A DNA stretch of 64,000 bases from Bacteroidota bacterium. GTDB taxonomy: Bacteria; Bacteroidota; Ignavibacteria; Kryptoniales; JAKASW01. Of the stretch, positions 37,381 through 47,002 are shown one piece after another. The number at the start of each line of letters is the position of its first letter. The first letter of the stretch is position 1. The stretch covers positions 1 through 64,000 of the forward strand of contig JAKAGT010000002.1 in the NCBI GenBank assembly GCA_021825585.1, read 5' to 3'. The notes under the pieces were generated by a model. That model did not search any database. It saw only the letters and a program-made list of their open reading frames with translations, and had not been told where the DNA came from. The position numbers were made by a program, and so were the translations under genes.

Positions 37381-38751
37381 TCATTTCCCATTCGCAGGTG
37401 GATCGTTGAAGTCTGCAACTCCGGCCATAACAGCGGTGCTGTGTCTTCCCCTCTGTCCCTTTCCCTCACTTACCGTCCATGCACCGTACACTCTTCCATC
37501 GTATGCCGCAATCCCCGTGTAATCTCCGATGAATGTGTTGGTAGGATTGAAAGCTGAATCGCTCCACTGATAATTCATGAAGGATTTCCCACCGTCCGCA
37601 GAACGAGCGAGAACCACTCCGGCAAGACGATTTGCAGGATCCTGCCGGCGATCATAAAATAGAATATCCACGTCGCCATTCTTGCCGTCGACTGCAAGCC
37701 ATTGAAAGAACTGATCCTTTCCGTCATGAACAGGATCGTTGTTTACACGGACTGCACCGGACCATGTCTTCCCGCCATCCGTGGAATATGATTCGAAGAC
37801 ATCGATATCTCCGTTCCGGTAATCACTCCAGGTAACGAACAGCTTATTACTGTCATGAGGATCGGAGCCGATTTCCGGAAATCCGTTTGCGCGATAAACG
37901 TCGCTCGGCTTGAAAAATGCCGGGGCCGTGTTGATAATTTCGCGCGTAGGCAGGAAAGTCTCTCCCCCATCACGGGAACTCGTGTATATGATGTGGTTCC
38001 CGTCTGTCCACACGACGTGCAGGACTCCGTCGGGGGTAACTGTTCCGTCAAATCCTTCGACGCCGCCGTTGTCGTCGCGCGGCAACCCGTGGTGGTCGCT
38101 TATGTCCATCGGCCTGGACCACGTTGCTCCGTCATCGGTCGAGCGCGAGAACAGGATCACCGATTCAGTCAGTCTCCATTCGGTCCAACCGATGTAAAGA
38201 TTCCCCGCGAAGGGACCACGCGAATCATCGGAGACTATATACGGTTTGTCCTCGAACGGGATTCCGGATTTTGTAGCCTGTGAATCGACCGCTATCTCGT
38301 GCAGCTCCCATGTTTTTCCGCCGTCGAGGGAGCGCCGGATAAAAATCCCGTTGCGAGTCGCGTCATGCCCCCAATAATCTGCGGTACCAAGTTTATCAAA
38401 AGCTATGTAACAGAGTATGGCGTGCCCGCTATTATCGTACACAACCGAGACGTCTCCTGATACCCTGTAAGATTTCGAAGCTGTTCCCTGGGCATCAGCC
38501 CACGTCCTGCCAGCATCCGTCGAATATGCGGCAGCGGCGTTGTCCTGGTAGACCAGCGCTACCTTGTTCGGGTCCTTGCTGTCGACTGCAACTGAGGGTT
38601 CACTGAAATACCCGGACGGGCTTACCTGGATCACCTTTGCCGCAGGTGCCTGGGGGAGCGCATTGTTGTCAACCGCCGGATTGGCCGAAGGTGTCTTCAC
38701 TGCATGACGCGACATGATAAAGGCCATCAAAAGGATCGGAAGCGAGCACAT
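37381..38751 (-). CDS. secreted Asp-box (sialidase-fold) protein
   Basis: 456 aa with a short hydrophobic N-terminus (signal-like) and six Asp-box motifs of the form S-x-D-x-G-x-x-W (STDAGRTW, SLDGGKTW, STDDGATW, SRDGGETF, STDGGKTW, SADGGKSF) that mark a beta-propeller of the BNR/sialidase fold. The catalytic arginine triad and nucleophile of true sialidases cannot be identified with confidence, so it may be a glycan-binding or other hydrolase propeller. Monocistronic, divergent from the DUF2723 gene. Confidence 0.8.
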   Translation of the reverse strand: MCSLPILLMAFIMSRHAVKTPSANPAVDNNALPQAPAAKVIQVSPSGYFSEPSVAVDSKDPNKVALVYQDNAAAAYSTDAGRTWADAQGTASKSYRVSGDVSVVYDNSGHAILCYIAFDKLGTADYWGHDATRNGIFIRRSLDGGKTWELHEIAVDSQATKSGIPFEDKPYIVSDDSRGPFAGNLYIGWTEWRLTESVILFSRSTDDGATWSRPMDISDHHGLPRDDNGGVEGFDGTVTPDGVLHVVWTDGNHIIYTSSRDGGETFLPTREIINTAPAFFKPSDVYRANGFPEIGSDPHDSNKLFVTWSDYRNGDIDVFESYSTDGGKTWSGAVRVNNDPVHDGKDQFFQWLAVDGKNGDVDILFYDRRQDPANRLAGVVLARSADGGKSFMNYQWSDSAFNPTNTFIGDYTGIAAYDGRVYGAWTVSEGKGQRGRHSTAVMAGVADFNDPPANGK

Positions 38752-38936
38752 TTTAGGGTAACCTCAAATTCGTCGCAATTAGTGTACAATGGAGTATATG
38801 AACTTTGCCGAATTCCTTCAAGCGTTATCCGGAGGGACAACAGGTAATATACGTGCGAGGCACATCTCTACCTTGTTTTTTCTACTGTTTCAACGTAAAA
38901 TGTCAGTCAACAAAAACCAAATACGTCGGACATAGT

Positions 38937-41714
38937 ATGAACTTCAAGCACCTCAACCGCTACATAGCGCTAGCGCTTTTCGTACTCACCCTGATATTAT
39001 ATCGCATGACTGCACAGTCCTCAGTTGCGTTCTGGGATTGCGGAGAATATGCAGCGACCTCCCCGGCCATGGAAGTTCCGCATCCTCCGGGAGCTCCGCT
39101 TTTCACTCTCCTCGGCAGGCTCGCGATGATGACGCCGTACGTCCATGATCCAGCACTTCGGATCAACCTCATCTCCGCCCTCGCGAGTGCGTTGACCATC
39201 ATGCTTCTCTACCTCGTCGGCGTCAGAGTCATATCAAGATGGAAAGGTTTTCCGGGAGATATTCCCGGGGCGATAACCGTCTTCGGTTCGGCCGCCATAG
39301 GAGCACTCATACTGTCGGTATCCGATTCATTCTGGTTCGATGCTGTCGAGTCAAGCTTGTTTGCAACCGCCCTTTTCTTCATAGCGCTCGTACTCTGGAT
39401 AGGTATGTTATGGTATGAGAAGGCCGATGAACCCGGCAGCATGAAGTACTTGCTTCTTGCAGCTTACGTGATGGGCGTTTCGATAGGCATTCATATACTC
39501 AGCTTACTGGTGTTCTTCCCCCTCGCTCTTCTTATTTATTTCAAGTACTACGAGTTTGAATGGAAGACGTTCATAAGATTCGGCCTCATCGCAATCCTCG
39601 GATTCTTCGTCATATATCCCGGAATTGTCAAATGGATAGCAGCTATTCTGCACGGAGACATAAGCTTTGGGCCTTTCGATTTCAAACACAATTTTCTTAT
39701 TCAGATGATCCCACCGGGGATCGTGGTTGCCGCGATCTACGGAGTCTACAAGGCCGAAAAGGCAAAACGCTGGATTCTCAGCACCGCGCTGACGGCCGGT
39801 CTTCTCATTATCCTCGGATATTCGACATACGCTATCATATTTATTCGCGCGAATGCTCATCCTCCTATAAACGAGGATAACCCCAGCACGCTGGCAAACT
39901 TCGTCGGCTACCTGAATCGTGATCAGTACGGTTCACAGCCCGCTATCTGGCCGAGAAGATGGAGCAATGAGCCGCAGTATCAGGCGGGCTACGCCAAGTA
40001 CTCGTCCGATTTGGATTACTTCATCGGCTATCAATTGGACCATATGTACCTCCGTTATCTCGGCTGGAATTTCATCGGCCGAGCTGGTGACATTCAGGAT
40101 GCGCCCGTCGCGCTCTTCAACGCACCGAAGGGATGGTACGATGGCCGTACAGGTTTTCCAACAAGGTACTATGCGATTCCATTCCTGCTCGCCCTCTTCG
40201 GGCTCTGGTACCAATTTAAGAAAGACTGGAAGTTCGGACTCATCTTCCTCGGCATGTTCGTGGTATTCGGGTTCGCCCTGGCCGTCTACTTCAACATGCA
40301 GGATCCGCAGCCGAGGGAACGTTTCTACTTCTTTGTGGGCTCCTTCTTTGTATTTGCTTTATGGGCGGGGGTCGGAGTATCGGGTGTAATCGACTTTGTT
40401 GTCGATGCGCTCAAGAATTTCAGGAAAAAGACCCTTCTTGTTTCCGCTACAGCCTTGGTGCTGTTTGCCATCGCACCACTGAACATGTTCGCCCAGAATC
40501 TGTACACACAGGACAGGCATGGAAACTATGCCCCCTTCGACTACTCTTATAACATCCTTCAGTCCTGTCCGCGCAACTCGATACTGTTCACGAACGGGGA
40601 CAACGATACATTTCCACTCTGGTACCTGCAGGAGGCACTCGGCATTCGTACGGACGTCAGGATTGTCAATCTGAGCCTCGCGAACACCGACTGGTACATC
40701 CTTCAATTGAAGAACGAGACCCCTCATGGTGCATTGAAAGTGCCCATTAGTCTGACCGACAACGAAATCAGGAACATTCAGCCCATCGAATGGCAGACGC
40801 GGACGTTCAAGCTTCCCGTCCCGAAGGATGTCTACGCGAAATTCGGCATTACCGATACCAGCGTGATCGACAAGGGTGACATTCAGTTTACGATGAAGCC
40901 TACATTGCAGGCCGGCAGCGTCGGAGCGATCAGGGTCCAGGATATTTTGATCCGCAACATCGTTGAAACTAACGCGTGGCAAAGGCCCATCATATTCGCA
41001 GTCACCGTTGCACCCGACAATTTCATCGGACTGGGCCCTTATCTGAGAATGCAGGGGCTGGCGCTGGAGCTCACCCCTGAGCAAAACCCCAATCCGGGTG
41101 AGGACTACAGAATTGACGCGCCGTTAATGCGCCAATGCCTGCTCCATTCGCCAGGCCATGCTTATACTGAGCCGCATTACGGGTTCCTGTTCACCAATCT
41201 GAACAATCCTCATATTTACTATGACGACAACGTCCGCAACCTGATGATAAACTACAGGTACAGTTTCATGAGGCTCGCGGCCTACTATGAGACCCATGGC
41301 GACAGTACGCAGGCGGTTGCGACGATGGACACGATGGAAGCACGGATTCCGATCGAGGTCCTTCCGATGAATTACAAACTGCTCAGCGATGTTACGAGGC
41401 TTTATTATGCAGCGGGAGCAATGACACAATTTCACGAATACGCCGCCATAGTCGAGCGCGAAGCCGAGAAGGCGATTCGGGAAAACCCGAACGACGTACA
41501 GAGTTATTATAACCCGTACAGCATTCTCCTGAGTCTATACGCTCAGGAAGGCGATTATGCGAAATCGATAGACCTGCTCCAGAAGCTGCAGGCGATGTTC
41601 CCGAACGAGAGAGGTATATCTGCACGCATTGCACAACTGCAGGCGATGATGAAGGGTAAATCCGTTCAGGATTCAATCGCAAAACAGCAGTCAGTAACAA
41701 AGAAGGCCCCCTAG
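38937..41714 (+). CDS. DUF2723 family polytopic membrane protein
   Basis: 925 aa from the ATG at 38937 (MNFKHLNRYIALALF); the ORF is open back to 38805 but the extra 44 residues are unlike the family. The N-terminal half has about 10-12 membrane helices and the family signature SSVAFWDCGEYAATSPAMEVPHPPG-like region (38 residues from about 24); the C-terminal ~400 residues are soluble, with tetratricopeptide-like repeats near the end. The family is related to TMEM260-type O-mannosyltransferases and GT-C glycosyltransferases, so a glycan transfer role in the envelope is likely (inference). Confidence 0.85.
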   Translation: MNFKHLNRYIALALFVLTLILYRMTAQSSVAFWDCGEYAATSPAMEVPHPPGAPLFTLLGRLAMMTPYVHDPALRINLISALASALTIMLLYLVGVRVISRWKGFPGDIPGAITVFGSAAIGALILSVSDSFWFDAVESSLFATALFFIALVLWIGMLWYEKADEPGSMKYLLLAAYVMGVSIGIHILSLLVFFPLALLIYFKYYEFEWKTFIRFGLIAILGFFVIYPGIVKWIAAILHGDISFGPFDFKHNFLIQMIPPGIVVAAIYGVYKAEKAKRWILSTALTAGLLIILGYSTYAIIFIRANAHPPINEDNPSTLANFVGYLNRDQYGSQPAIWPRRWSNEPQYQAGYAKYSSDLDYFIGYQLDHMYLRYLGWNFIGRAGDIQDAPVALFNAPKGWYDGRTGFPTRYYAIPFLLALFGLWYQFKKDWKFGLIFLGMFVVFGFALAVYFNMQDPQPRERFYFFVGSFFVFALWAGVGVSGVIDFVVDALKNFRKKTLLVSATALVLFAIAPLNMFAQNLYTQDRHGNYAPFDYSYNILQSCPRNSILFTNGDNDTFPLWYLQEALGIRTDVRIVNLSLANTDWYILQLKNETPHGALKVPISLTDNEIRNIQPIEWQTRTFKLPVPKDVYAKFGITDTSVIDKGDIQFTMKPTLQAGSVGAIRVQDILIRNIVETNAWQRPIIFAVTVAPDNFIGLGPYLRMQGLALELTPEQNPNPGEDYRIDAPLMRQCLLHSPGHAYTEPHYGFLFTNLNNPHIYYDDNVRNLMINYRYSFMRLAAYYETHGDSTQAVATMDTMEARIPIEVLPMNYKLLSDVTRLYYAAGAMTQFHEYAAIVEREAEKAIRENPNDVQSYYNPYSILLSLYAQEGDYAKSIDLLQKLQAMFPNERGISARIAQLQAMMKGKSVQDSIAKQQSVTKKAP

Positions 41715-41729
41715 AAAACATTATGAGAA

Positions 41730-41766
41730 GGCGGTGACGTGATAACGCGTCACCGCCCTTTTTTCT
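41730..41766 (+). terminator. rho-independent terminator of the DUF2723 gene
   Basis: Perfect 10-bp stem GGCGGTGACG / CGTCACCGCC with an 8-base loop, followed by CTTTTTTCT, beginning 16 bp after the stop. It also faces the convergent dioxygenase gene. Confidence 0.92.
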
Positions 41767-41794
41767 TTCCCCACCTGTTTCAGTCCTCAAGCGT

Positions 41795-42622
41795 TCAACT
41801 ATTCCACAATTTCTTTTCCGCGGATACTCCTGCCTCTTCAACACTCAGATGTCGGCGGTCAAGCCTTCCGAACTCCTGATCAGGAACGGCACCCACAGGA
41901 TTATTGTGGTATATGTCTTTCCCGCGGCACAGGTAAGCCTTGAAGTACGGGTTGACCGAAAGATCACATTTCACTTCGGTGCGGGAATATCTCACGGTGA
42001 GGCCGACGCGGCGCCGATCGGAGCGATTCGCGGGAGAACCGTGCACCATCTTATCATTGTGGAACGAAACCTGGCCGGCCTTCAGGACCAATGAAACGGC
42101 GGCGTCTTCACGGAACTGGCCTCCCTCGCATTCCAATGTGAGCACCGAATCCGTGCCGGATGCTCTCTGATGTTTCAGGATTCCCGCCTTGTGAGAGCCC
42201 GGAATCACTTTCATTGCGCCGTTCTCCTCATCGCTATCGAGAAACGCGATCCATGCGGTCACCGAGTCCTGGGGATGAAGCGGCCAGTAGTATGCGTCCT
42301 GGTGCCATCCTACGGTCGAACCCGTGTGAGGCTCCTTGATGAAGAAGTTCGATCCCCACATGAAGAAATCCGGCCCAAGCAAACTCTCCACATAATCGAG
42401 AATATTTTCATTCATGCATATATCGTACAGGAACCTGCTCGTTTCATGCCATTCCCGGATTTCTTTGGAATCTTCCCCGGGATGGAGAAGCTTGAGAAGT
42501 TTGGTCAGGCCGTCGTCCAGTGTTTTCACTTCACCCGAATTAAATACCGGAGGCAAGCCTATCAGATAGCCGTTCTCTTCGTAAAATTTCACCTGGTCCC
42601 GTGTGAGACTTTGTTTTTGCAT
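41795..42622 (-). CDS. phytanoyl-CoA dioxygenase family protein
   Basis: 275 aa, Fe(II)/2-oxoglutarate oxygenase fold. The metal triad is His107 and Asp109 in VGWHQDAYYWP and His194 in NDKMVHGSPANRS, followed by an Arg-rich segment (SDRRRVGLTVRYS) that binds 2-oxoglutarate. AAGGA lies eight bases before the ATG. Members hydroxylate small metabolites; the substrate is unknown. It stands alone, divergent from the thioesterase gene. Confidence 0.85.
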   Translation of the reverse strand: MQKQSLTRDQVKFYEENGYLIGLPPVFNSGEVKTLDDGLTKLLKLLHPGEDSKEIREWHETSRFLYDICMNENILDYVESLLGPDFFMWGSNFFIKEPHTGSTVGWHQDAYYWPLHPQDSVTAWIAFLDSDEENGAMKVIPGSHKAGILKHQRASGTDSVLTLECEGGQFREDAAVSLVLKAGQVSFHNDKMVHGSPANRSDRRRVGLTVRYSRTEVKCDLSVNPYFKAYLCRGKDIYHNNPVGAVPDQEFGRLDRRHLSVEEAGVSAEKKLWNS

Positions 42623-43046
42623 GGCTGCGATCCTTTCCTATTTGATTAAACAAAACTTCTGACGCTCGCAGAAGACAGCGGCTTCTTACGCGCCTTCGAT
42701 TGACTCGTTTCCAGAACACAGCTTCGGCGTCAAAAGTTTAACGGAAAGCCGGACAATTCCGGGACGAGCTGGCATGCATCGTCACGAATTATGAATTCCC
42801 CGGCCGCGGACCAAAACTCACAGAGACCATGTGGACATTCCGCTAAACACTTCTCACTTTATCGAGGAAACACGGCAGATATCCATTCCGGAGCAACACC
42901 TCACGAAATACCTCCAGCACATGACACAAGAATTTAATCAGCCTCTTTCGAGAATCTCAATGTTTTCGGGATAGTAGACCTCTATTGACTTCGTACAGGA
43001 AAGGATTATTTTAAATAGTGATGAACAAAATGTTCATGAGGCATGA
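42623..43046. other. divergent intergenic region
   Basis: 424 bp with no credible ORF between the start sites of the dioxygenase (minus) and thioesterase (plus) genes. Near its right end are a TTGACT (42985-42990), a TATTTT 16 bases later (43007-43012) and a perfect palindrome directly after it, which together look like a regulated promoter for the thioesterase gene. The remainder shows nothing recognisable. Confidence 0.5.
43021..43037. promoter_or_regulatory. palindromic operator-like site before thioesterase gene
   Basis: The perfect 17-bp palindrome ATGAACA-AAA-TGTTCAT lies between the putative -10 (43007-43012) and the start codon at 43047. Its size and symmetry suit a TetR- or MarR-type repressor dimer. 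No regulator gene is adjacent. Confidence 0.5.
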
Positions 43047-43475
43047 ATGAAAATAGAAGATTTCCATTTCTTCACGGAATTCCCCGTCCGTTTTTCGGAC
43101 GTCGATTCACTTGGACATGTCAACAATGCGGTGTATCTCAGCTATTTTGAAGAGGCGCGTGTCCATTACTTCAACAACCTCATCAATCTGAAGTTTGACA
43201 ACAAGCCTTCGCTCAGCATAATTGTTCTTGAGATAAAGTGTGCCTACAGGAGCCCCGCCTATTTCGGGGATACCTTAAGGGCATATTGCAGGGTCAGCTG
43301 GATGCGAACTAAGAGTGCGGAGATGCAGTACCTGATTACGGATATCAAGACCGGCAGGAAGGTCGCCGACGGATCAAGTATCCTGGTGGCATACGATTAC
43401 CAGACGGGACAGGCAATAGCAATCCCGGATGATATTCGAAAAGCGATCGCCGATTACGACGTGATAACGATCTGA
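43047..43475 (+). CDS. 4HBT-fold acyl-CoA thioesterase
   Basis: 142 aa hot-dog fold protein with the YbgC/4HBT signature FSDVDSLGHVNNAVYLSYFEEAR, including the catalytic Asp in the FSDVDSLGHVNN turn. It hydrolyses acyl-CoA thioesters. Single gene; only 19 bp separate its stop from that of the convergent thioredoxin-fold gene. Confidence 0.9.
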   Translation: MKIEDFHFFTEFPVRFSDVDSLGHVNNAVYLSYFEEARVHYFNNLINLKFDNKPSLSIIVLEIKCAYRSPAYFGDTLRAYCRVSWMRTKSAEMQYLITDIKTGRKVADGSSILVAYDYQTGQAIAIPDDIRKAIADYDVITI

Positions 43476-43494
43476 GGAGAGAAACGGGGTGTGC

Positions 43495-44493
43495 TTATCT
43501 TGCCCAGTTCGCTGCAGTGGGACCCGCAGCGTGTTCGAGATCGCAGAACTCCACCGAGTAGAGCCTTATCGATCCCGATTGTATCTGCAGGCTGATTAAG
43601 ATATCAGAGTCACCTGATGATGCGAGAAGTTCATAGGGCCGATGTTCGCTGACGTTCAGCTCCAGGAGTGCCCCTTCCTGTTTCACATCCTTCCCAAGGA
43701 TGAGGTTCTGAGGTGCTTCAATTGCCGTGTGCATCCGGACTGACGCCCCTTCACCGGAACCGGTGAACGCGAGAACGGACTGGTCCTTCGAACAACTAAT
43801 GTATACTGTGCTCCCTCCGGTCCCTTCGATGTAATCGCGCCCCACATACCAGGCCCCATGCGGGTAAATCGTATCTAAGATGAAAAAATTCGGAAGCGAA
43901 AATTCCTGATTGGTCTCTGGCACGACTAAGCTCGTGAACACGTAATCGCCGGTAACATATCCGAGCTGCCTCAGCTTTGAATCGCCTCTTGATCGCATGA
44001 TATCGAATCCCGGACCGTCCATGTTCGGCAATTCGTCTCTATATCCCGACATGGCGAGTCGTGACTGAATGCTTCGTTCGAAGCTCCGCAGACTAACCTC
44101 GCCCTCGTATCGGGACTTGATTATCCCGTTAGAGTCTATGATTAGGACTGCCGGCAGCTCTCTGATCCCGAATTGAAGGACAAGCATATTGTTCGCGTCG
44201 AAGAGCGTATTCCCGAATAAGCTGAGCCTGTCCAGAGTCATCTGAGACTCCTTGGCATGGTACATACAGGACAGTCTTGGTTCCATCACATAACGGAACG
44301 CGACCGAAAGTCCCTCGTACTTCCTGGACATCAGGCGCATCGTTTCAACCGTGTCCAGCGAGTTCCTGGTAACAGGTTCAAAAAAGGTGACGACGTTCAT
44401 GAGGTTGTCGGAGTAATCCGCCTCGAGTGCCTCTCCCGAGACGTTTATGCCGTTGAATGCCGGCGCCCGTGTCTGTTCTTTCGGTTCCATCAA
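43495..44493 (-). CDS. thioredoxin-fold protein without CxxC, DipZ-like C-terminal domain
   Basis: 332 aa (TTG at 44493 or, equally, ATG at 44490). The first ~150 residues follow a TlpA/redoxin pattern (NVVTFFEPVTRNSLDTVETM, then GIRELPAVLIIDSNGII with the cis-Pro region), but the WCxxC active site is replaced by EPVTRNS, so it is probably not a disulfide oxidoreductase. The C-terminal ~150 residues resemble the beta-rich domain found after thioredoxin domains in DipZ-like proteins (GGSTVYISCSKDQSVLAF ... SGSIRLYSVEFCD). No signal peptide. Function unknown. Confidence 0.65.
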   Translation of the reverse strand: MMEPKEQTRAPAFNGINVSGEALEADYSDNLMNVVTFFEPVTRNSLDTVETMRLMSRKYEGLSVAFRYVMEPRLSCMYHAKESQMTLDRLSLFGNTLFDANNMLVLQFGIRELPAVLIIDSNGIIKSRYEGEVSLRSFERSIQSRLAMSGYRDELPNMDGPGFDIMRSRGDSKLRQLGYVTGDYVFTSLVVPETNQEFSLPNFFILDTIYPHGAWYVGRDYIEGTGGSTVYISCSKDQSVLAFTGSGEGASVRMHTAIEAPQNLILGKDVKQEGALLELNVSEHRPYELLASSGDSDILISLQIQSGSIRLYSVEFCDLEHAAGPTAANWAR

Positions 44494-44563
44494 TTTTACT
44501 TAATCAAAACATAATCAATTTTCAATAGCAAATCCTACTGCGGATTTAGTTCTTGTCCAGGTC

Positions 44564-45319
44564 TCAAATACTCTCAAGTATCATGAAATCCGCATTCCTG
44601 TCGCCTTTTTGGACCGGCTTCTCCCGAACCTGGCCATCCTTGTCCTTCCACCGACATATATCGAAGAGAACGCACTCATAGCATTTCGGTTTCAGCGCCG
44701 TGCAGATTCGCCGACCATATCTGATGAGATTTATGTGAAGCTCATATCCGCCAGAGGGAGGGATTTTGTCCCTCACCGCCAAGTAAGTCTTATCGGGAGT
44801 TTTTTCACTGACAACCCCCAAACGGTTGAGTATCCGGTGGACGTGTGTATCTACAGGAAAGGCATCGTCGTCCCCCAGCGCGAAGAGAGAGACACAAGCT
44901 GCCGTTTTGAAACCTACTCCGTGCAAGCTGCAAAGGCGCTCGATAAGCTCTACTCTCTTAATTTTCCTGAGACTACTACGGTCGAATTTGCCGAATCCCG
45001 ACACGACACCTTTCACAAGCCTTACGATTGTCTTGCTCTTCTTGTTGGCAATCCCTCCGACTTTGATCAAAGGTTCTATCCTGCGCGGGTTTACATGTGC
45101 CAGGATAGTAAAATCAGGATATCCTTTTTTCAGATTCGTAAATGCCTTATGACTGTTCAAGTCATTGGTGTTTTGAGACAGGACCGTGGCAATCAGGAGT
45201 TCCAGCGGGTCGGGGAGTTTGCGCTTACGTTGGGGTTCTCCCAGGAAGTTGCGCAGCCTGGAAGAAATTATCTGTAGGCGCGATCGGACCGGGTTGTTAA
45301 GGCTCTGCCTTGATGACAT
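44564..45319 (-). CDS. nth: endonuclease III family DNA glycosylase
   Basis: 251 aa. Helix-hairpin-helix LHGVGFKTAA with catalytic Lys138, Asp157 in PVDTHVHRI, and a C-x6-C-x2-C-x5-C iron-sulfur motif (Cys206, 213, 216, 222). It removes oxidised pyrimidines. The hairpin reads HGVG rather than the usual PGVG, and the C-terminus is some 20 residues longer than E. coli Nth. Last gene of the TPR-cytochrome-barrel-SPOR-TonB run. Confidence 0.95.
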   Translation of the reverse strand: MSSRQSLNNPVRSRLQIISSRLRNFLGEPQRKRKLPDPLELLIATVLSQNTNDLNSHKAFTNLKKGYPDFTILAHVNPRRIEPLIKVGGIANKKSKTIVRLVKGVVSGFGKFDRSSLRKIKRVELIERLCSLHGVGFKTAACVSLFALGDDDAFPVDTHVHRILNRLGVVSEKTPDKTYLAVRDKIPPSGGYELHINLIRYGRRICTALKPKCYECVLFDICRWKDKDGQVREKPVQKGDRNADFMILESI

Positions 45320-45352
45320 GGTACGGAAGCGATAGAAAGGATTCGATGCCGG

Positions 45353-46279
45353 TTATTCCAGTTTGAAAATGAAAGTTGCAACCGCTGTTTGGTTCACACG
45401 CGGATAGTTTGCGGACAGCTTGCTGAAACGCCAGGTTCTAATTGCTGCCATAGCCGCTTCGTCGAAGCGCGAGTCGGCTTTTTCAATTGGGATCATCGAG
45501 ACTACATCTCCCGCGGGGTCGACTATGATCCTGATTTTCACCGTGCCGCCGGTCTGCACTCCGGGCGGGAATTGCGGCCTGTTGCCGCTCAAGAGGGCGC
45601 GTGAAACGCCGTTCCACACAATCCTGTACGGAGTGCCCGTAGCCGAGTTGTTACCGGGGTTCCCTGGCACAAACCTGTTGCCAAATCCGCCGCCGAAACC
45701 AGGGGTACCCGTCAAACCGGATCCTGCACCGCTGTCGTTCCCGACCGTCGTCCCGGTTCCGCCGCCTGAACCTATTCCGCTCTGAGATCTGCCGTGATAC
45801 CCTTGCACGGTATCGAAGGACGCCGGCGACCTGTTGATTCCAACGATGTCGTTCATGCCCGGCCCCTGTAATGACCGCGGCACGATTGAAGCGCCCGGGG
45901 TTATCGTATTCCGGGGATTTACATTGGATACCGCAGCCAGGTTTCCAAAAGCAGCACCGGGATTCTGACGGACCGTTCCTTCCCCTCCTCCGGATCCAGA
46001 AACGTCCATCCCTGCGCTCTCCTCCCCGACAATATGGACCTGCATCACATTGAAATGCACGTCAACGGGGGGAAGCAATACGTTACTTATCTTTGGAGCC
46101 TTCTCATAGATCGGCGCATAGACTATAAGCAGGAAAACAATTACAGCATGCACTGCCAAAGCGAGCGCCAACCCTGTGTAGAAATTGCGCGAGTAAATCC
46201 TCTTCAGTTCGTATTGCCTGAAGTAGTAGGCGCCCGCTATGCTGCTAGGCTTGTCATTGTGCAGGTACAACCCAGACAT
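45353..46279 (-). CDS. TonB-family energy transducer
   Basis: 308 aa: N-terminal cytoplasmic tail, one membrane helix (about 34-54), a Gly/Asn-rich periplasmic spacer (about 95-215) instead of the usual Pro-rich one, and a TonB C-terminal domain (GGTVKIRIIVDPAGDVVSM to AVATFIFKLE). It passes inner-membrane proton-motive energy to outer-membrane receptors; ExbB/ExbD are not in the window. It overlaps the SPOR gene by 26 bp. The barrel gene upstream is a plausible partner. Confidence 0.87.
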   Translation of the reverse strand: MSGLYLHNDKPSSIAGAYYFRQYELKRIYSRNFYTGLALALAVHAVIVFLLIVYAPIYEKAPKISNVLLPPVDVHFNVMQVHIVGEESAGMDVSGSGGGEGTVRQNPGAAFGNLAAVSNVNPRNTITPGASIVPRSLQGPGMNDIVGINRSPASFDTVQGYHGRSQSGIGSGGGTGTTVGNDSGAGSGLTGTPGFGGGFGNRFVPGNPGNNSATGTPYRIVWNGVSRALLSGNRPQFPPGVQTGGTVKIRIIVDPAGDVVSMIPIEKADSRFDEAAMAAIRTWRFSKLSANYPRVNQTAVATFIFKLE

Positions 46280-46820
46280 CCGTTCCGACTCTCTTTTTCA
46301 TTCCTTCTATGGCAGCAATGGCCTGTATCCTGTTCGGGAAGGACCCCACGCAAACTCTGAACCATTGTCGGCCGTTTCGATCTGATCCCACAACAGCATA
46401 TGCTTCAATCCCCTTCTTACTGAGCTGCGCAATGTAACGGTCTGCCTGCGCTCTCGTTCTGAATGCAGAAACCTGAAGTGAATACTTCCCGGTCGTTGCG
46501 GAGCCCCCTGCCGCACCAGAGCCTCCTTCTGCGGCCTCGCTCGTGTCCGCTGCCTGCATTGCCGCCGGTGCTGACTGAGTGGCCTCGGTAACCGTGGCCT
46601 TCTTCCCGAATTTAAGATAACCGCGGCTGTTCAGGAAGTAGAACGCACCGGCAATCCCCGCAATGACTACCACCGCGATTGCAACCCATAGAATCTTCGT
46701 CCCGCTTGTCGGCTCGTCTACAAATATGTCTTCAACCCTCTCTTCTTCCGGATTGGATTCGGAAGGCTTGGCTTGCTGCCCTTGCTCTGATTTTTCGTCC
46801 TGGAAGTTCAAATTGCCCAT
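46254..46820 (-). CDS. SPOR-domain membrane protein
   Basis: 188 aa with an acidic cytoplasmic N-terminus, one membrane helix (about 44-66, ILWVAIAVVVIAGIAGAFYF), an Ala/Gly linker and a C-terminal SPOR domain (YSLQVSAFRTRAQADRYIAQL to the VWVVPAQ end). SPOR domains bind denuded septal peptidoglycan, so a division-site role is likely. AAGGAGG lies eight bases before the ATG. Confidence 0.9.
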   Translation of the reverse strand: MGNLNFQDEKSEQGQQAKPSESNPEEERVEDIFVDEPTSGTKILWVAIAVVVIAGIAGAFYFLNSRGYLKFGKKATVTEATQSAPAAMQAADTSEAAEGGSGAAGGSATTGKYSLQVSAFRTRAQADRYIAQLSKKGIEAYAVVGSDRNGRQWFRVCVGSFPNRIQAIAAIEGMKKRVGTDVWVVPAQ

Positions 46821-47002
46821 CGCTCATCCCTCCTTTGTTTGTTGGACAAATCCGTTTTCAAAGTGCGAAATATTTTCAATTCTTTCAATCATACTGTTAT
46901 CGCCCTGTTGAAACGAACGGCAAAATGGAGCATTCCCTGGTCGGCAACTGTAAGTGTTTTCAACCTCTCCCATTCGATTTGATCTCTGAATACCCATCTC
47001 GA

